Of a stretch of 64,000 bases of DNA, positions 17,590 through 26,626 are shown one piece after another (the first letter of the stretch is position 1; each line of letters opens with the position of its first letter). Both the position numbers and the translations under genes were made by a program. The DNA comes from Robiginitomaculum sp. (GTDB lineage Bacteria; Pseudomonadota; Alphaproteobacteria; Caulobacterales; Maricaulaceae). The DNA is taken from the NCBI GenBank assembly GCA_021776515.1, contig JAJFFS010000019.1:28836-92835 (forward strand), read 5' to 3'. A model generated the notes under the pieces. The model was not told the DNA's origin and did not search any database. It saw only the letters and a program-made list of their open reading frames with translations.

Positions 17590-20253
17590 TCAGGCAACAC
17601 TCTCATGTACATCGTTCTTCTTAACAGGCGGTGCGGCAATCTCATCTGAGGCCATCGCCCAGATGGATGTTGGTTCATTCTCATCGAGCTGTTTGGCGAT
17701 AGGCGGCAACCAGACTGAAACCTTTGTGCCTGCACCAAGCTCACTGGTCAGATCAAAACTCCCCCCGTGCAACATCACCAGAGCCTGAGAAAGTGCAAGG
17801 CCCAACCCGGAACCTTTATGTGATTTGGAGTGTTGATTTTCAACTTGCACAAAAGGCTTGCAGATCAAAGGTAAATGTTCTTCTGGAATGCCTATGCCAG
17901 TATCGACCACGTCTATGTGTACGCCATCACGGTATTCCTTGGCCCTGACCGTTACCGTTCCCCCCTCGGGCGTGAATTTGATTGCGTTAGAGGCAAGGTT
18001 TATCAATACCTGTTTAATCGCGCGCGGGTCAGCCACAATTTCTGGCAGATCACCAATATCAACTTCCAGTTTTAGCCCACTTTCCGTGGCGCGTCCCCGC
18101 ACTATACGCACGCATTGTTCAATCAACTCATCCACAAACACAGCTTCTGTTTGCAAGGATAATTTGCCTGCCTCAATTTTTGACATATCCAATATGTCAT
18201 TAATCAGGGTAAGAAGGTGCTGGCCACTGCCCAGAATGTCACTGACATACTCCTTATAGCGCGGATCGCCCAAGGGGCCGTACATTTCAGCTTGCATAAT
18301 TTCTGAAAATCCGTTTATGGCGTTAAGAGGTGTGCGCAATTCATGAGACATATTGGCCAGAAACTCGCTTTTGGAGCTATTCGCATCAATCGCACGAATT
18401 TTTTCCTGCTGATAGCTTTCAGCAAGTTCAGATATTCGTTTTTTGCTCAATTCAAGATCTTCTACACTTTCGCGTAAATCTTTCTCTTTGCGCAAGAGCA
18501 ATGCTTCCTGGGTTTTCAGGGCGGTAATGTCGGTCCCGATACTAACCAATCCACCATCTTTGGTGGCTCGTTCAGAAACATGAACCCAACGCCCATCTGC
18601 TAATTCCAGCTCGATAGCACTTTCATCAGCACCATCATGCACAGCCTTGATGGCTGGTTCAGCGGCACGTTCCAATACATCATAAGCCGTTCCAGGGCGT
18701 AATAAGCTTTGCTCTATACGGAAAAAATCGCTGAATTTGCGATTGCACATAATCAAACGCCGCTTCACATCCCAAACAACAAAAGATTCTGACATAGACT
18801 CCAGCGCGGCCCTCAATCTGCTCTCGGCAGCATTCAGGCGCGCTTGCGATCCTTTTTGCTGTGTCACATCAATGGCAACCCCGACAACCCTTCCCGAAGT
18901 CACAGTATTACCAGCGCGCCAGGGGCGCCCGCGTGCGTGAAGCCATATCGGCATATTTGCCGCCCGAAACTCCACATCGACTTCGCCTGTTTCTGGTGCC
19001 GCCTGCATGGCCTGCAATAACTTTTGCCGGTCATCAACATGCACCAGGTTAAGGAATTCCGAGACGGGAACAGTCGCCCCCTTTTCCCAGTTAAACATCC
19101 GCGCAAGTGAATCTGTGACAAACACATGATTAGTAGAAAGATTCCAATCCCACACACCACCACTTGCACCTTCAACAGCCAGCCTGAAACGCTTCTCACT
19201 ATCAGCAAGGGCTTCTCTTGCTACTTTGAGTGTGTCCAGTTGAACCAGCAAAATCACACACAACACCGCAGCAACCAATAAAGGGGCAACGGTCATCAAT
19301 ACAAAAAAGGTCAGCGTGCGTTTCCATGCTGAGTTATCAAGGCTTAGGGGTTTAACCCTATATATGCTCAACATACCTCCAAACAGGTTGGAAGCCCCAA
19401 CAACAAAGCGGTTTTCATCAGCGTCGCTAAGTTCAAAACCACTGATTGAGCGTTGGGCATTGGCAAAAATTGTTTTGTTGCCCTCAACCTTTATTCTCTC
19501 AATAAGAACTGGTGACAGGTCAGCAGGGACGGCTGAAACAACCTGCCCGGCATTATCAACAAGCACGGTTTGAATATTATTGACGGAAGAGGATGGAATC
19601 AAAGCCGACCCCTCAGTCTCAACAAGAAGCAATTGAACCTGAGCGCCAGCCCCAACGGGGGCTAGAATATAAATTTCAGGACCCGCTGTCCCCCTATTTA
19701 CCCAAAAAGCAGCTTCTTTTTCTGTTTTAATCCAGGACGGTAATTTTGCCCAAAGTGTAGCCGGGTCTGCGGTTTTACCCTTGCTGTACCGGGCAACACC
19801 GGCAGAGGTAAACAAGACCACCCCCTTTACCGTGGGGCGAGCGGTCAAATCAGTCAACATTGCATCAGCCAGATTTCGCCTTTGCCTGCCACTCACCTCA
19901 GAAAGAGAAAGGGCCAAAGCACCGGCATAGCTTTTCACATCAATCAATTTGGTGCGGACTTGCTCAGCAATTGATGCTGCTGAAAAGGCCTGCGTTAATA
20001 CGGCATCGGCAAGCGTCGCACGGCGTTCCTGCAAAAGCTTCATGCCGACAACCAGAATAAAGGCAATAACAAAAAAAACAACGACGCCTATGGCTAAACG
20101 AGCCTCGGCACCGGTATTTTGCAATGTCAGCGAAGGGTCTATTTTCTTGTTTTTTTTGTTTTTTTTGTTTTTGGTAACACCACGCACATTTTTCACCTGG
20201 CTGGCATCTTGCCACGCCGGTGATGTTTGCATGTTTTCCTGTGGCTTGGTCAT
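17590..20253 (-). CDS. PAS-containing membrane histidine kinase (PleC/DivJ-like core)
   Basis: An 887-aa sensor kinase. A Lys/Asn-rich cytoplasmic N-terminus precedes the first membrane helix (about residues 57-77) and a large extracytoplasmic domain of about 240 residues. After the second helix come two PAS domains (from about 350 and 475), a coiled coil and the kinase core: phospho-His in FLANMSHELRTPLNAINGF, the long DHp segment with GPLGDPRYKEY, N box NLASNAIKFT and G boxes DTGIGIP and GSGLGLAL. The core resembles alphaproteobacterial PleC/DivJ kinases. The start at ATG 20253 (MTKPQEN) has an AAGGG site. No receiver is fused; the receiver gene lies 120 bases upstream. Confidence 0.9.
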   Translation of the reverse strand: MTKPQENMQTSPAWQDASQVKNVRGVTKNKKNKKNKKIDPSLTLQNTGAEARLAIGVVVFFVIAFILVVGMKLLQERRATLADAVLTQAFSAASIAEQVRTKLIDVKSYAGALALSLSEVSGRQRRNLADAMLTDLTARPTVKGVVLFTSAGVARYSKGKTADPATLWAKLPSWIKTEKEAAFWVNRGTAGPEIYILAPVGAGAQVQLLLVETEGSALIPSSSVNNIQTVLVDNAGQVVSAVPADLSPVLIERIKVEGNKTIFANAQRSISGFELSDADENRFVVGASNLFGGMLSIYRVKPLSLDNSAWKRTLTFFVLMTVAPLLVAAVLCVILLVQLDTLKVAREALADSEKRFRLAVEGASGGVWDWNLSTNHVFVTDSLARMFNWEKGATVPVSEFLNLVHVDDRQKLLQAMQAAPETGEVDVEFRAANMPIWLHARGRPWRAGNTVTSGRVVGVAIDVTQQKGSQARLNAAESRLRAALESMSESFVVWDVKRRLIMCNRKFSDFFRIEQSLLRPGTAYDVLERAAEPAIKAVHDGADESAIELELADGRWVHVSERATKDGGLVSIGTDITALKTQEALLLRKEKDLRESVEDLELSKKRISELAESYQQEKIRAIDANSSKSEFLANMSHELRTPLNAINGFSEIMQAEMYGPLGDPRYKEYVSDILGSGQHLLTLINDILDMSKIEAGKLSLQTEAVFVDELIEQCVRIVRGRATESGLKLEVDIGDLPEIVADPRAIKQVLINLASNAIKFTPEGGTVTVRAKEYRDGVHIDVVDTGIGIPEEHLPLICKPFVQVENQHSKSHKGSGLGLALSQALVMLHGGSFDLTSELGAGTKVSVWLPPIAKQLDENEPTSIWAMASDEIAAPPVKKNDVHESVA
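20149..20172 (-). repeat. A-rich tandem tract in the kinase N-terminus
   Basis: On the coding strand two A8 runs and one A5 run are separated by single C bases, encoding a Lys-Asn-Lys-Lys type repeat ahead of the first membrane helix. Homopolymers of this length are prone to slippage and would shift the frame of the kinase. Confidence 0.75.
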
Positions 20254-20373
20254 GACCCCGCCCTTTGGTGATTCGCCTCTGAGGAGAAGATAATCTGTCA
20301 GAGTCAATGCTGTCGAGATAAAAAGAGTTAACGTACCACTATAATCTATTAAAATTTCGAAAGTCAGGACCTG

Positions 20374-20931
20374 TTATGTAAAATCCAGAGTTTTAAACCC
20401 GTCGGGTAATTGATCGATACTGCTCTCTCCCTCTTCGCTGCCTTCATCGGTTTTACGACGAAATGGTCCCTTGTATTTTTTATTCTTATGGCGGCGCCTG
20501 TCGGGTCCAAAATAGGTTGGTGTTCTCACAAATTGACGAGGTGTATTAATAATTGAACAGAGTTTATTATAAAGCTCTTTAGCCGTTACAGGCTTACAGC
20601 AAAATTCAGTTATGCCTGCTTCACGGGCTTGAAACACACGCTTTCTTTCAGAGTATGCAGTAAGCATGATAATGGGTACAAATGGGTCTGAAACATCTTC
20701 CCCGGTTCTGACTAAACGGGTAAAATCAACCCCATCCAGCAAGTCCATCTGAAAATCAACAATAATTACATCGGGTCCCTCTGAACGGACAATATCAAAG
20801 GCCTCAGCGGCATCACTTGCTTCAAAAAATGCCTTGATTCCAAATCCGCGTAAAATCGTTTTTACGATATTGATCATATGCGCATTGTCATCAATGATGA
20901 GGATACTTAAATTTTCTAACTTGCTACCCAT
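20374..20931 (-). CDS. Single-domain response regulator with basic C-terminal tail
   Basis: A 185-aa CheY-like protein: acidic pair in ILIIDDNAHM, phospho-acceptor Asp in DVIIVDFQMDLLDG, Thr/Ser in IIMLTAYSE and Lys in FCCKPVTAKEL. After the receiver (about residues 8-128) a short tail contains YFGPDRRRHKNKK, a motif seen in a group of alphaproteobacterial receivers. There is no DNA-binding domain. Its ATG lies immediately next to the stop of the EAL gene (no gap), so the two are coupled. It is the likely phospho-acceptor for the neighbouring kinase (inference). Confidence 0.88.
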   Translation of the reverse strand: MGSKLENLSILIIDDNAHMINIVKTILRGFGIKAFFEASDAAEAFDIVRSEGPDVIIVDFQMDLLDGVDFTRLVRTGEDVSDPFVPIIMLTAYSERKRVFQAREAGITEFCCKPVTAKELYNKLCSIINTPRQFVRTPTYFGPDRRRHKNKKYKGPFRRKTDEGSEEGESSIDQLPDGFKTLDFT

Positions 20932-22548
20932 CTAGGCTACTTTGTTTTCTTGTCGTAAAATTTGAAGCGGTTCTGGCCGTCCAAAAAAATACCCCTGCCC
21001 CTGATCAATCCCCAAATCCAGCAGCATGGTGCTCTGGTCTTTTGTTTCAACGCTCTCGGCAATGGTACCCATTTCAAGGTCACGTGCCAGGCCCGCTATG
21101 GCCTTTAACAACATAGCTTCACGCTTCTGCTTGAGGGCCGTACGTACGTAGGCACCATCAATTTTAATGTAATCCACAACCAACGAACGCAGGTATTGAA
21201 ACGAGGCCGCACCCGCACCAAAATCATCCAGACACACCAAATGTCCAAGTTTTCTAATTTTTTGGATAACCCGGTTTGCCTGCTCAAGGTTTTCTATGAT
21301 TGATGATTCCGTAATTTCCAACATAAGCCTAGAGCGTGGAAAATTCACCTCGGCCATAGCGCGATATAAATTACTGATAAATTTAGGTGACGATAATGAA
21401 CGACCAGAAACATTCACCGCAAGGCTGACCTTTGAATTGGCACCCGTTTGAGAAAGATAGGCAATTGCCTGCTTCAAAATCATGTCATCCAGTTCCATGA
21501 CAAGCCCGGTTTCTTCGGCAAAGCGGATCATCTCATAAGGTGACTTGTTTTCTTCAAAGCGCACCAGAACTTCATAATGATGCAAAGCCTTGGTTTTCAA
21601 ATCAACAATTGGCTGTTGCATAAATTTTAACTGCCCCATCGCCAGGGCCGAGCGAAAACGTGACATTTTTGCCCCGGTTTCTTTCATTAAGGTTTCCAGC
21701 GAATTGCCAAGGACAAGATTTTTTGTGGCATTACTATCTTCGAGAGCAAATTGTTTGACAGCGAGTGACAATGCACCCGCTGCATCTCGGGCGCTCATTT
21801 CGGCGTCAATTTCGATTGATCCGCTTGCTATTTTTATCCCTTCATTTTTAGGGTCCAGCATTTTGGATGCTTTCAGAAGACGGCCTTTAATGATTTCAAC
21901 ATCTGCCTTACCTTCGTGCAGAATTGCATATTTTCCGTCGCTTTGTCGGCCAGCCGCATCGGCATATGATTCTGCACGCAGAATAGCTCCGGTATGCCCC
22001 AGAAACTCTTCGGCCACATGGTTATCCACCCTTGAAGCAAAAGCTTCCTGATCTTCAAATGAAAAAAAGCTGAGCTTTATATCCTTTCCGCTCTTTCTTG
22101 CGCTTTGAAGCGCCTCGAAAGCCACACCCTCAAATCCCTCGGCCTCTACCAGACCCGTGTGGCCATCCCGTTCCACAGTTGCCACAGCAGGACCATGGCA
22201 AACATCATAAGATAATGTGAGACAAAGCACCTCTTCATAGCCAGGAAAACGAGACCCGCTTAACATATACTGATTGGTGCCATCTTCAGTAGTGCCGGAA
22301 ATTTTTACTGGACCAAATCGCTGACCGACCTCAATGGTTTCAAGTAAGTGGCGTACCAGCCCTGCATCTGATGAAGACACTATATCCATCAGGCACGTGC
22401 CAATAAGGTCCTCGGCATCATCTGCAGAAAGAGGATGCACTGCGCCCAGAGCAAAAGTGACATTACCCTCAGTAGTCACTTCCAGTAACAGGTCTGCATT
22501 TGCAAAGGCAAAAGCTACAAAGCGATTTTGCTTTCCTGTTTTTCTCAT
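20932..22548 (-). CDS. EAL-domain c-di-GMP phosphodiesterase with PAS-like and degenerate GGDEF regions
   Basis: A 538-aa cytoplasmic protein. The N-terminal 140 residues are PAS-like, the middle (about 150-265) looks like a GGDEF-type fold without the active-site motif, and the C-terminal half is an EAL domain. In the EAL domain the signature reads EVL (HYEVLVRFEE), and the other metal/substrate residues are present: NVSGRS, LEITESS, LDDFGAGAASF, YIKIDG and AESVET. Catalysis is therefore plausible. The start at ATG 22548 (MRKTGKQ) has AAGGA six bases upstream; two further in-frame starts lie just upstream. It is coupled to the receiver gene. Confidence 0.85.
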   Translation of the reverse strand: MRKTGKQNRFVAFAFANADLLLEVTTEGNVTFALGAVHPLSADDAEDLIGTCLMDIVSSSDAGLVRHLLETIEVGQRFGPVKISGTTEDGTNQYMLSGSRFPGYEEVLCLTLSYDVCHGPAVATVERDGHTGLVEAEGFEGVAFEALQSARKSGKDIKLSFFSFEDQEAFASRVDNHVAEEFLGHTGAILRAESYADAAGRQSDGKYAILHEGKADVEIIKGRLLKASKMLDPKNEGIKIASGSIEIDAEMSARDAAGALSLAVKQFALEDSNATKNLVLGNSLETLMKETGAKMSRFRSALAMGQLKFMQQPIVDLKTKALHHYEVLVRFEENKSPYEMIRFAEETGLVMELDDMILKQAIAYLSQTGANSKVSLAVNVSGRSLSSPKFISNLYRAMAEVNFPRSRLMLEITESSIIENLEQANRVIQKIRKLGHLVCLDDFGAGAASFQYLRSLVVDYIKIDGAYVRTALKQKREAMLLKAIAGLARDLEMGTIAESVETKDQSTMLLDLGIDQGQGYFFGRPEPLQILRQENKVA

Positions 22549-22797
22549 GAGCATTCCTTCCTGCAAAGGTCAGAATAAAAAAAGGAGGTTGTCGCAGTGT
22601 TAATATACGTAAACATTTGACACCTCTGGAGCGCATCTAATGCACGAAAGTTTCAGCATTTTGCCAGCTCTGGCAGCACGGCATGCTCTGCCTCCAGTGC
22701 CCCATGGCCGTTACAGGGCAGACCTTGCGCCCTGAGACATCCACCTGTCATGAGGATGGTAAGCAAACAGAGGGGGAGCTAATCAGGTGTTACGTCC

Positions 22798-24117
22798 CTA
22801 AGCAGCCATGGCGGCAACGCTGCGACGCGCCAAAACATCGGCATCTTTATCACCAAGGTAGGCTTTGGTTATACGGACCAGAATAGAAAAGTGCGCACTG
22901 ACCTGTTCGTATTGATCGCTTTTTTGCCCCAACAAAGCCAATAGGTCATCCCCCTGCTCTTCTAGGCGTTGTTTCAGCAATTTAACGACCTTGTCCTTAG
23001 AAGATTGAAAGCCACCATGAGAGGCGAAACATTGGGAAGCAAGAAGTAATAAAATGGCATTTTCCGCAGATACAATACTTTGCTCATCAATATTTTTGTT
23101 CAAATTCGGCATCGTTTGCCGCCCGGTCACACTACCGCGTTTTCTCGGCATGACCTGGTCTATAACTTTTTCAACCCGAATCATGTGCTCGTCCCAGATT
23201 TTGCCGCAATGAGCGCGCTGCGCTGCCAATCGCATGCCCCATGGCCCGGATGGGTCGACATCAAATTCACTCACCCAACCTTGGGTAATGTTAGTGAAAC
23301 TTTTTAATTGTTTCGACATGTGCTCGGGGTCGCACAACTGCCCTTTTGGCCAGCTAAATGCTTCAAGCCATACATCATTTTGATCTAATAGCGCATCGCC
23401 AACGACCTTAAGTTCTGTTTTTACCATCACGCTGTCATTGGAGTGCCCGGTTAGTTTCTCAACAGCCCTGAAAATATGAAAAGAGTTGCGCAAGTATGAG
23501 GATACCAGAAACAAGAGATGCGGCGTGATTTCCGGGCTTTCAACAAGCAAAAGCTCGTTAAAATCCCGCAATGGTAATAAAAGGGCTTCATCAAGATCTT
23601 TGATTTCTTGTGGCCAGCCTTTAAAAAAATCTTCAAGTTCTTCAGGGCGACGCAGCAAAGACAAAAGAATTTCCAACTGATGAAAGCCCTCTTTTCCAAA
23701 ACGCGCATCAAGTGATTTCCGCCCCTCCTTTGTTTCTGCAATTTTCGTAAATTCAGAAACGATAGCCTCACGTGTATGAGAAGCAGTTTCTTGCCCGGAC
23801 AACCATGAGACGGCCACAGTCGGGTTCAATTCACGCAGAAAATATTCCCAAACTTCTTGCAGCAATGACCTCTCAATCTGGTCACACCGCCTCGCGCTCT
23901 CGACAATTAATGGTAATGCAACACGAAATAATTCTTCCCATTGATTTTCCCGATCACCGTCACCCCCTAACAGCAAAAGAAGGTCTTCATAAGGAAATTC
24001 TGTTTCACCATCGGCTTTTATCGCCTTGATAGTCATTACCAAAGCCTGCTGCTGATCAGCAGAAAAACCAGAAAAAAGCGTCAGAAGCTGCCCTGACTTT
24101 TTGGCAGAAATTGACAT
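22798..24117 (-). CDS. Unrecognised 439-aa soluble helical protein
   Basis: I do not recognise this family. The protein is 439 aa (start ATG 24117, MSISAKKSG, with AGGTGG upstream), has no signal peptide or membrane helix and is rich in Leu, Glu and Lys, giving a mostly helical appearance. Notable pieces are an N-terminal acidic segment (YEDLLLLLGGDGDRENQWEE), a Trp-containing central region (DVWLEAFSWPKGQLCDPEHM; VDPSGPWGMRLAAQ) and a basic linker (MPRKRGSVTGRQ) before a C-terminal helical part. It lies upstream of the EAL-receiver-kinase genes on the same strand (249-base gap), suggesting a role in that signalling block. Function unknown. Confidence 0.8.
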   Translation of the reverse strand: MSISAKKSGQLLTLFSGFSADQQQALVMTIKAIKADGETEFPYEDLLLLLGGDGDRENQWEELFRVALPLIVESARRCDQIERSLLQEVWEYFLRELNPTVAVSWLSGQETASHTREAIVSEFTKIAETKEGRKSLDARFGKEGFHQLEILLSLLRRPEELEDFFKGWPQEIKDLDEALLLPLRDFNELLLVESPEITPHLLFLVSSYLRNSFHIFRAVEKLTGHSNDSVMVKTELKVVGDALLDQNDVWLEAFSWPKGQLCDPEHMSKQLKSFTNITQGWVSEFDVDPSGPWGMRLAAQRAHCGKIWDEHMIRVEKVIDQVMPRKRGSVTGRQTMPNLNKNIDEQSIVSAENAILLLLASQCFASHGGFQSSKDKVVKLLKQRLEEQGDDLLALLGQKSDQYEQVSAHFSILVRITKAYLGDKDADVLARRSVAAMAA

Positions 24118-24180
24118 GAAACCACCTGTTACCACATAGAAAGCACGTTCAGTATGGATGACAGTGTGTTAACGCTGGCT

Positions 24181-25575
24181 TTATAAGTGGGAGGGGTTAG
24201 TGACAGACGGTAATCTTAGCACAACTTTCAGTCCTCCAAGGTCACTGCCTTCAAGCCAGAATTTTCCTCCATAAGCGCCAACCAGATCATTAACAATTGA
24301 CAGGCCAAGCCCTGAGCCTGGCGCACTCTCGTCCAGTCGTTCACCTCTGGCAAGAACGGCTTTTCGTTTTTGAGCTGGAAGACCCGCCCCGTCATCTTCG
24401 ACACTAATGTCTATTGTTGATTTTGAAGATGGCTCGGCATGGATATGGACGACACCATTTGACCATTTGCAGGCGTTTTCCATCAAATTTCCAAGTAATT
24501 CGTCCAAGTCCTGCCGTTCACCACGAAATGTCAATTCCGGTGGAATTTTCGTTTCAAAATGGATGTTTTTATCTTTGAAAAGGCGGGCCAGTGTCCTTTG
24601 CATATCATCAACGGCTTCGGCCACGGGTGTCCGCGAACCCAATACTTGTGCGCGTGCAGCAGCACTGGCCCGGCGCAAATGGTGATCAACCTGCCTGGCC
24701 ATAGCAGAGGCCTGCCTTTGGACAAGCTCTTCCAGCCCGGGTTTATTCTGGCTGGTTTCGTTCAAAAGGACAGAGATTGGTGTTTTCAACGCATGGGCAA
24801 GATTGCCAACATGGGTGCGAGCGCGCTCAACCACCTCCCTGTTATGTCCAAGAAGATTGTTAAGCTCCTCGGTTAGAGGCATGAGCTCAGCAGGGTAGTT
24901 CCCCTCAACAGCTTCGGTTTCACCCTCACGAACTTGAGCGATGGCTTTGCGAATTTTATATATCGGGGCAAGACCAATGCGCACCTGAAGAATAACCGCG
25001 ATGACCAGGCCGGTGGCAAAAAGCCCCAGTGTCCAGGCCACCACCAGACGAAACCTGGCAATTTCCTTATCGCCGGGCCTCCTGTCTGCCCCGGCGGTAA
25101 TCGCCAGAACACTAATTTGATCAGGCAGGCGTACTATTCTTGTCAGAGAGCGTAACGGCTCATTATCCGGCCCTGTAAGCGCTGCTTTTACGTTACTGCC
25201 GGTGCTTTTGCTGGCCTGTTGAAAAATCGTTTGTGGTATATCCAGTTCGCTGTCAAACAGAGACTCAGAACGTGCAATCTGCCTTTGCGTTCCGTCATCA
25301 TCAACAAGGGAAATTTGCCAGTATTGCCCTGAAAATGCGCGCTCAAATCGTGGGTCCCCAGGCATTTTAGAAAGGTAAAACTGCCCATCCTGTGCCATTT
25401 CCGAGAAGGCCGCCAAAGATTCGATGACTGCATCTAACCGCTCATCATCCACCCTGTGAACAGAGCGTTGGTATTGTGTCGTCAGAACAAGCGCACCGGC
25501 TATCAATAAAGCCACAGTCCACAGAGCTGCCCCTGCGATCAACCGACCAGCAAGAGAGTTTCTAAGCTTTTCCAT
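24181..25575 (-). CDS. PhoQ-like sensor histidine kinase
   Basis: A 464-aa kinase: a membrane helix at about residues 17-40, a periplasmic sensor of about 130 residues, a second helix near 175-195, HAMP, then phospho-His in HVGNLAHALKTPISVLLNE, N box NLMENACKWS and G boxes DDGAGLP and GSGLGLSIV. The AHALKTP H-box is typical of PhoQ-like kinases of alphaproteobacteria. ATG 25575 overlaps the end of the regulator by 14 bases; a TTG at 25596 is an alternative start. With the regulator and the PepSY protein it forms a three-gene operon. Confidence 0.9.
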   Translation of the reverse strand: MEKLRNSLAGRLIAGAALWTVALLIAGALVLTTQYQRSVHRVDDERLDAVIESLAAFSEMAQDGQFYLSKMPGDPRFERAFSGQYWQISLVDDDGTQRQIARSESLFDSELDIPQTIFQQASKSTGSNVKAALTGPDNEPLRSLTRIVRLPDQISVLAITAGADRRPGDKEIARFRLVVAWTLGLFATGLVIAVILQVRIGLAPIYKIRKAIAQVREGETEAVEGNYPAELMPLTEELNNLLGHNREVVERARTHVGNLAHALKTPISVLLNETSQNKPGLEELVQRQASAMARQVDHHLRRASAAARAQVLGSRTPVAEAVDDMQRTLARLFKDKNIHFETKIPPELTFRGERQDLDELLGNLMENACKWSNGVVHIHAEPSSKSTIDISVEDDGAGLPAQKRKAVLARGERLDESAPGSGLGLSIVNDLVGAYGGKFWLEGSDLGGLKVVLRLPSVTNPSHL

Positions 25576-26242
25576 CAGCCGCAGTCGGATCGACAAGGCG
25601 GTACCCCAATCCTCTGACTGTCAGAATACGGTCTGTACCAATTTTTTTACGAAGCCTGCCAATAAAAACTTCTATTGTATTTGAATCCCGATCAAAATCC
25701 TGATCATAAATGTGTTCTGTAAGTTCAGATCGGGAAATCACGCGATCAGCATGATGTGACAAATAACTTAGTAGTCTAAACTCATGGGATGTCATCTTTA
25801 CAGGTGCCCCATCCAGAAAAACTCTGGCGCCACGCGTATCAATTGACATATCACCGATCTCGATGGTTGAAGTCACATGACCAGCAGCGCGGCGAACCAG
25901 CGCCCGAAGCCGTGCCAACAGTTCTTCAGTGTGAAACGGTTTGGTTAAATAATCATCTGCCCCGGCATCAAAACCAGCCACCTTCTCGCTCCATCGATCG
26001 CGTGCCGTCAATATAAGCACAGGAAAGGTCAGCCCTGCCCGGCGCCAGCGCTCCAACACCGTAACACCATCAATCTCGGGCAAACCAAGATCTAGCACGA
26101 TGGCATCATAAGGTTCAGATTCGCCTAGAAAAAGCCCTTCTTCTCCATCAAATGCTTTATCGACAACATAACCTGCATCTTCCAATGCAGAGACAAGCTG
26201 GCGATTTAGATCTGGATCATCTTCAACGACAAGCAATCGCAT
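25562..26242 (-). CDS. PhoP-like OmpR-family response regulator
   Basis: A 226-aa regulator with a receiver (VVEDDPDLN; phospho-Asp in YDAIVLDLGLPEIDG; Lys in YLTKPFHTEEL) and a winged-helix output (EFRLLSYLSHHADRVISRSE; RTVRGLGYRLVDP-like end). The start at ATG 26242 has AAGGGG eight bases upstream. Only one base separates it from the PepSY gene stop, and it overlaps the kinase gene, so the three genes are one transcription unit. Likely targets are envelope and cation-homeostasis genes by analogy with PhoP; not shown here. Confidence 0.92.
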   Translation of the reverse strand: MRLLVVEDDPDLNRQLVSALEDAGYVVDKAFDGEEGLFLGESEPYDAIVLDLGLPEIDGVTVLERWRRAGLTFPVLILTARDRWSEKVAGFDAGADDYLTKPFHTEELLARLRALVRRAAGHVTSTIEIGDMSIDTRGARVFLDGAPVKMTSHEFRLLSYLSHHADRVISRSELTEHIYDQDFDRDSNTIEVFIGRLRKKIGTDRILTVRGLGYRLVDPTAADGKA

Positions 26243-26243
26243 A

Positions 26244-26582
26244 TCAATATCCCCTTGAGCCGAGAATGCGTCCCGATTGCGCATCAACACGCACCTCAAC
26301 CATCCGGCCATCATTACTCATCATTTTAACAACATATTCCCGTTGTCCGCCTGCATTTTTTTTCAAGTATGTATTGCTATGTCGTAATTTCGGATAGCGT
26401 TTCTTGACGACACGCAAAGCCTTTCTCGCACACATCACATTGCCGCTCTTGCACGCATCCCGCGCCTGCTCACCGGTAAGGCGTTGCGCAAAGACAGAAC
26501 GATCTGCGGCAAGCAGAGGTCGCGCCTGCAAGATGCTGCCAGCCAGCAATAACGACAAAAATATAGTTCCAAACTTTTTCAT
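26244..26582 (-). CDS. Exported PepSY-like small protein
   Basis: A 112-aa protein with a signal peptide (MKKFGTIFLSLLLAGSILQA) and a PepSY-like ending (REYVVKMMSNDGRMVEVRVD, then AQSGRILGSRGY). Two cysteines (DACKSGNVMCARKA) may form a disulphide in the periplasm. It is the first gene of the PhoP/PhoQ-like operon. PepSY proteins beside such kinases are common and are thought to modulate the sensor or proteases; the exact role is inferred. A TTG at 26600 is an alternative start. Confidence 0.8.
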   Translation of the reverse strand: MKKFGTIFLSLLLAGSILQARPLLAADRSVFAQRLTGEQARDACKSGNVMCARKALRVVKKRYPKLRHSNTYLKKNAGGQREYVVKMMSNDGRMVEVRVDAQSGRILGSRGY

Positions 26583-26626
26583 AAACGCAATATTACCCAA
26601 GGCTTCTGAACCACATGTGAACGCAA

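Noticed and set aside
22549..22797. Hidden gene or tRNA in the 249-base gap before the EAL gene
   Set aside because: No frame with a ribosome site and no cloverleaf or T-loop motif was seen; only weak GC-rich hairpins.
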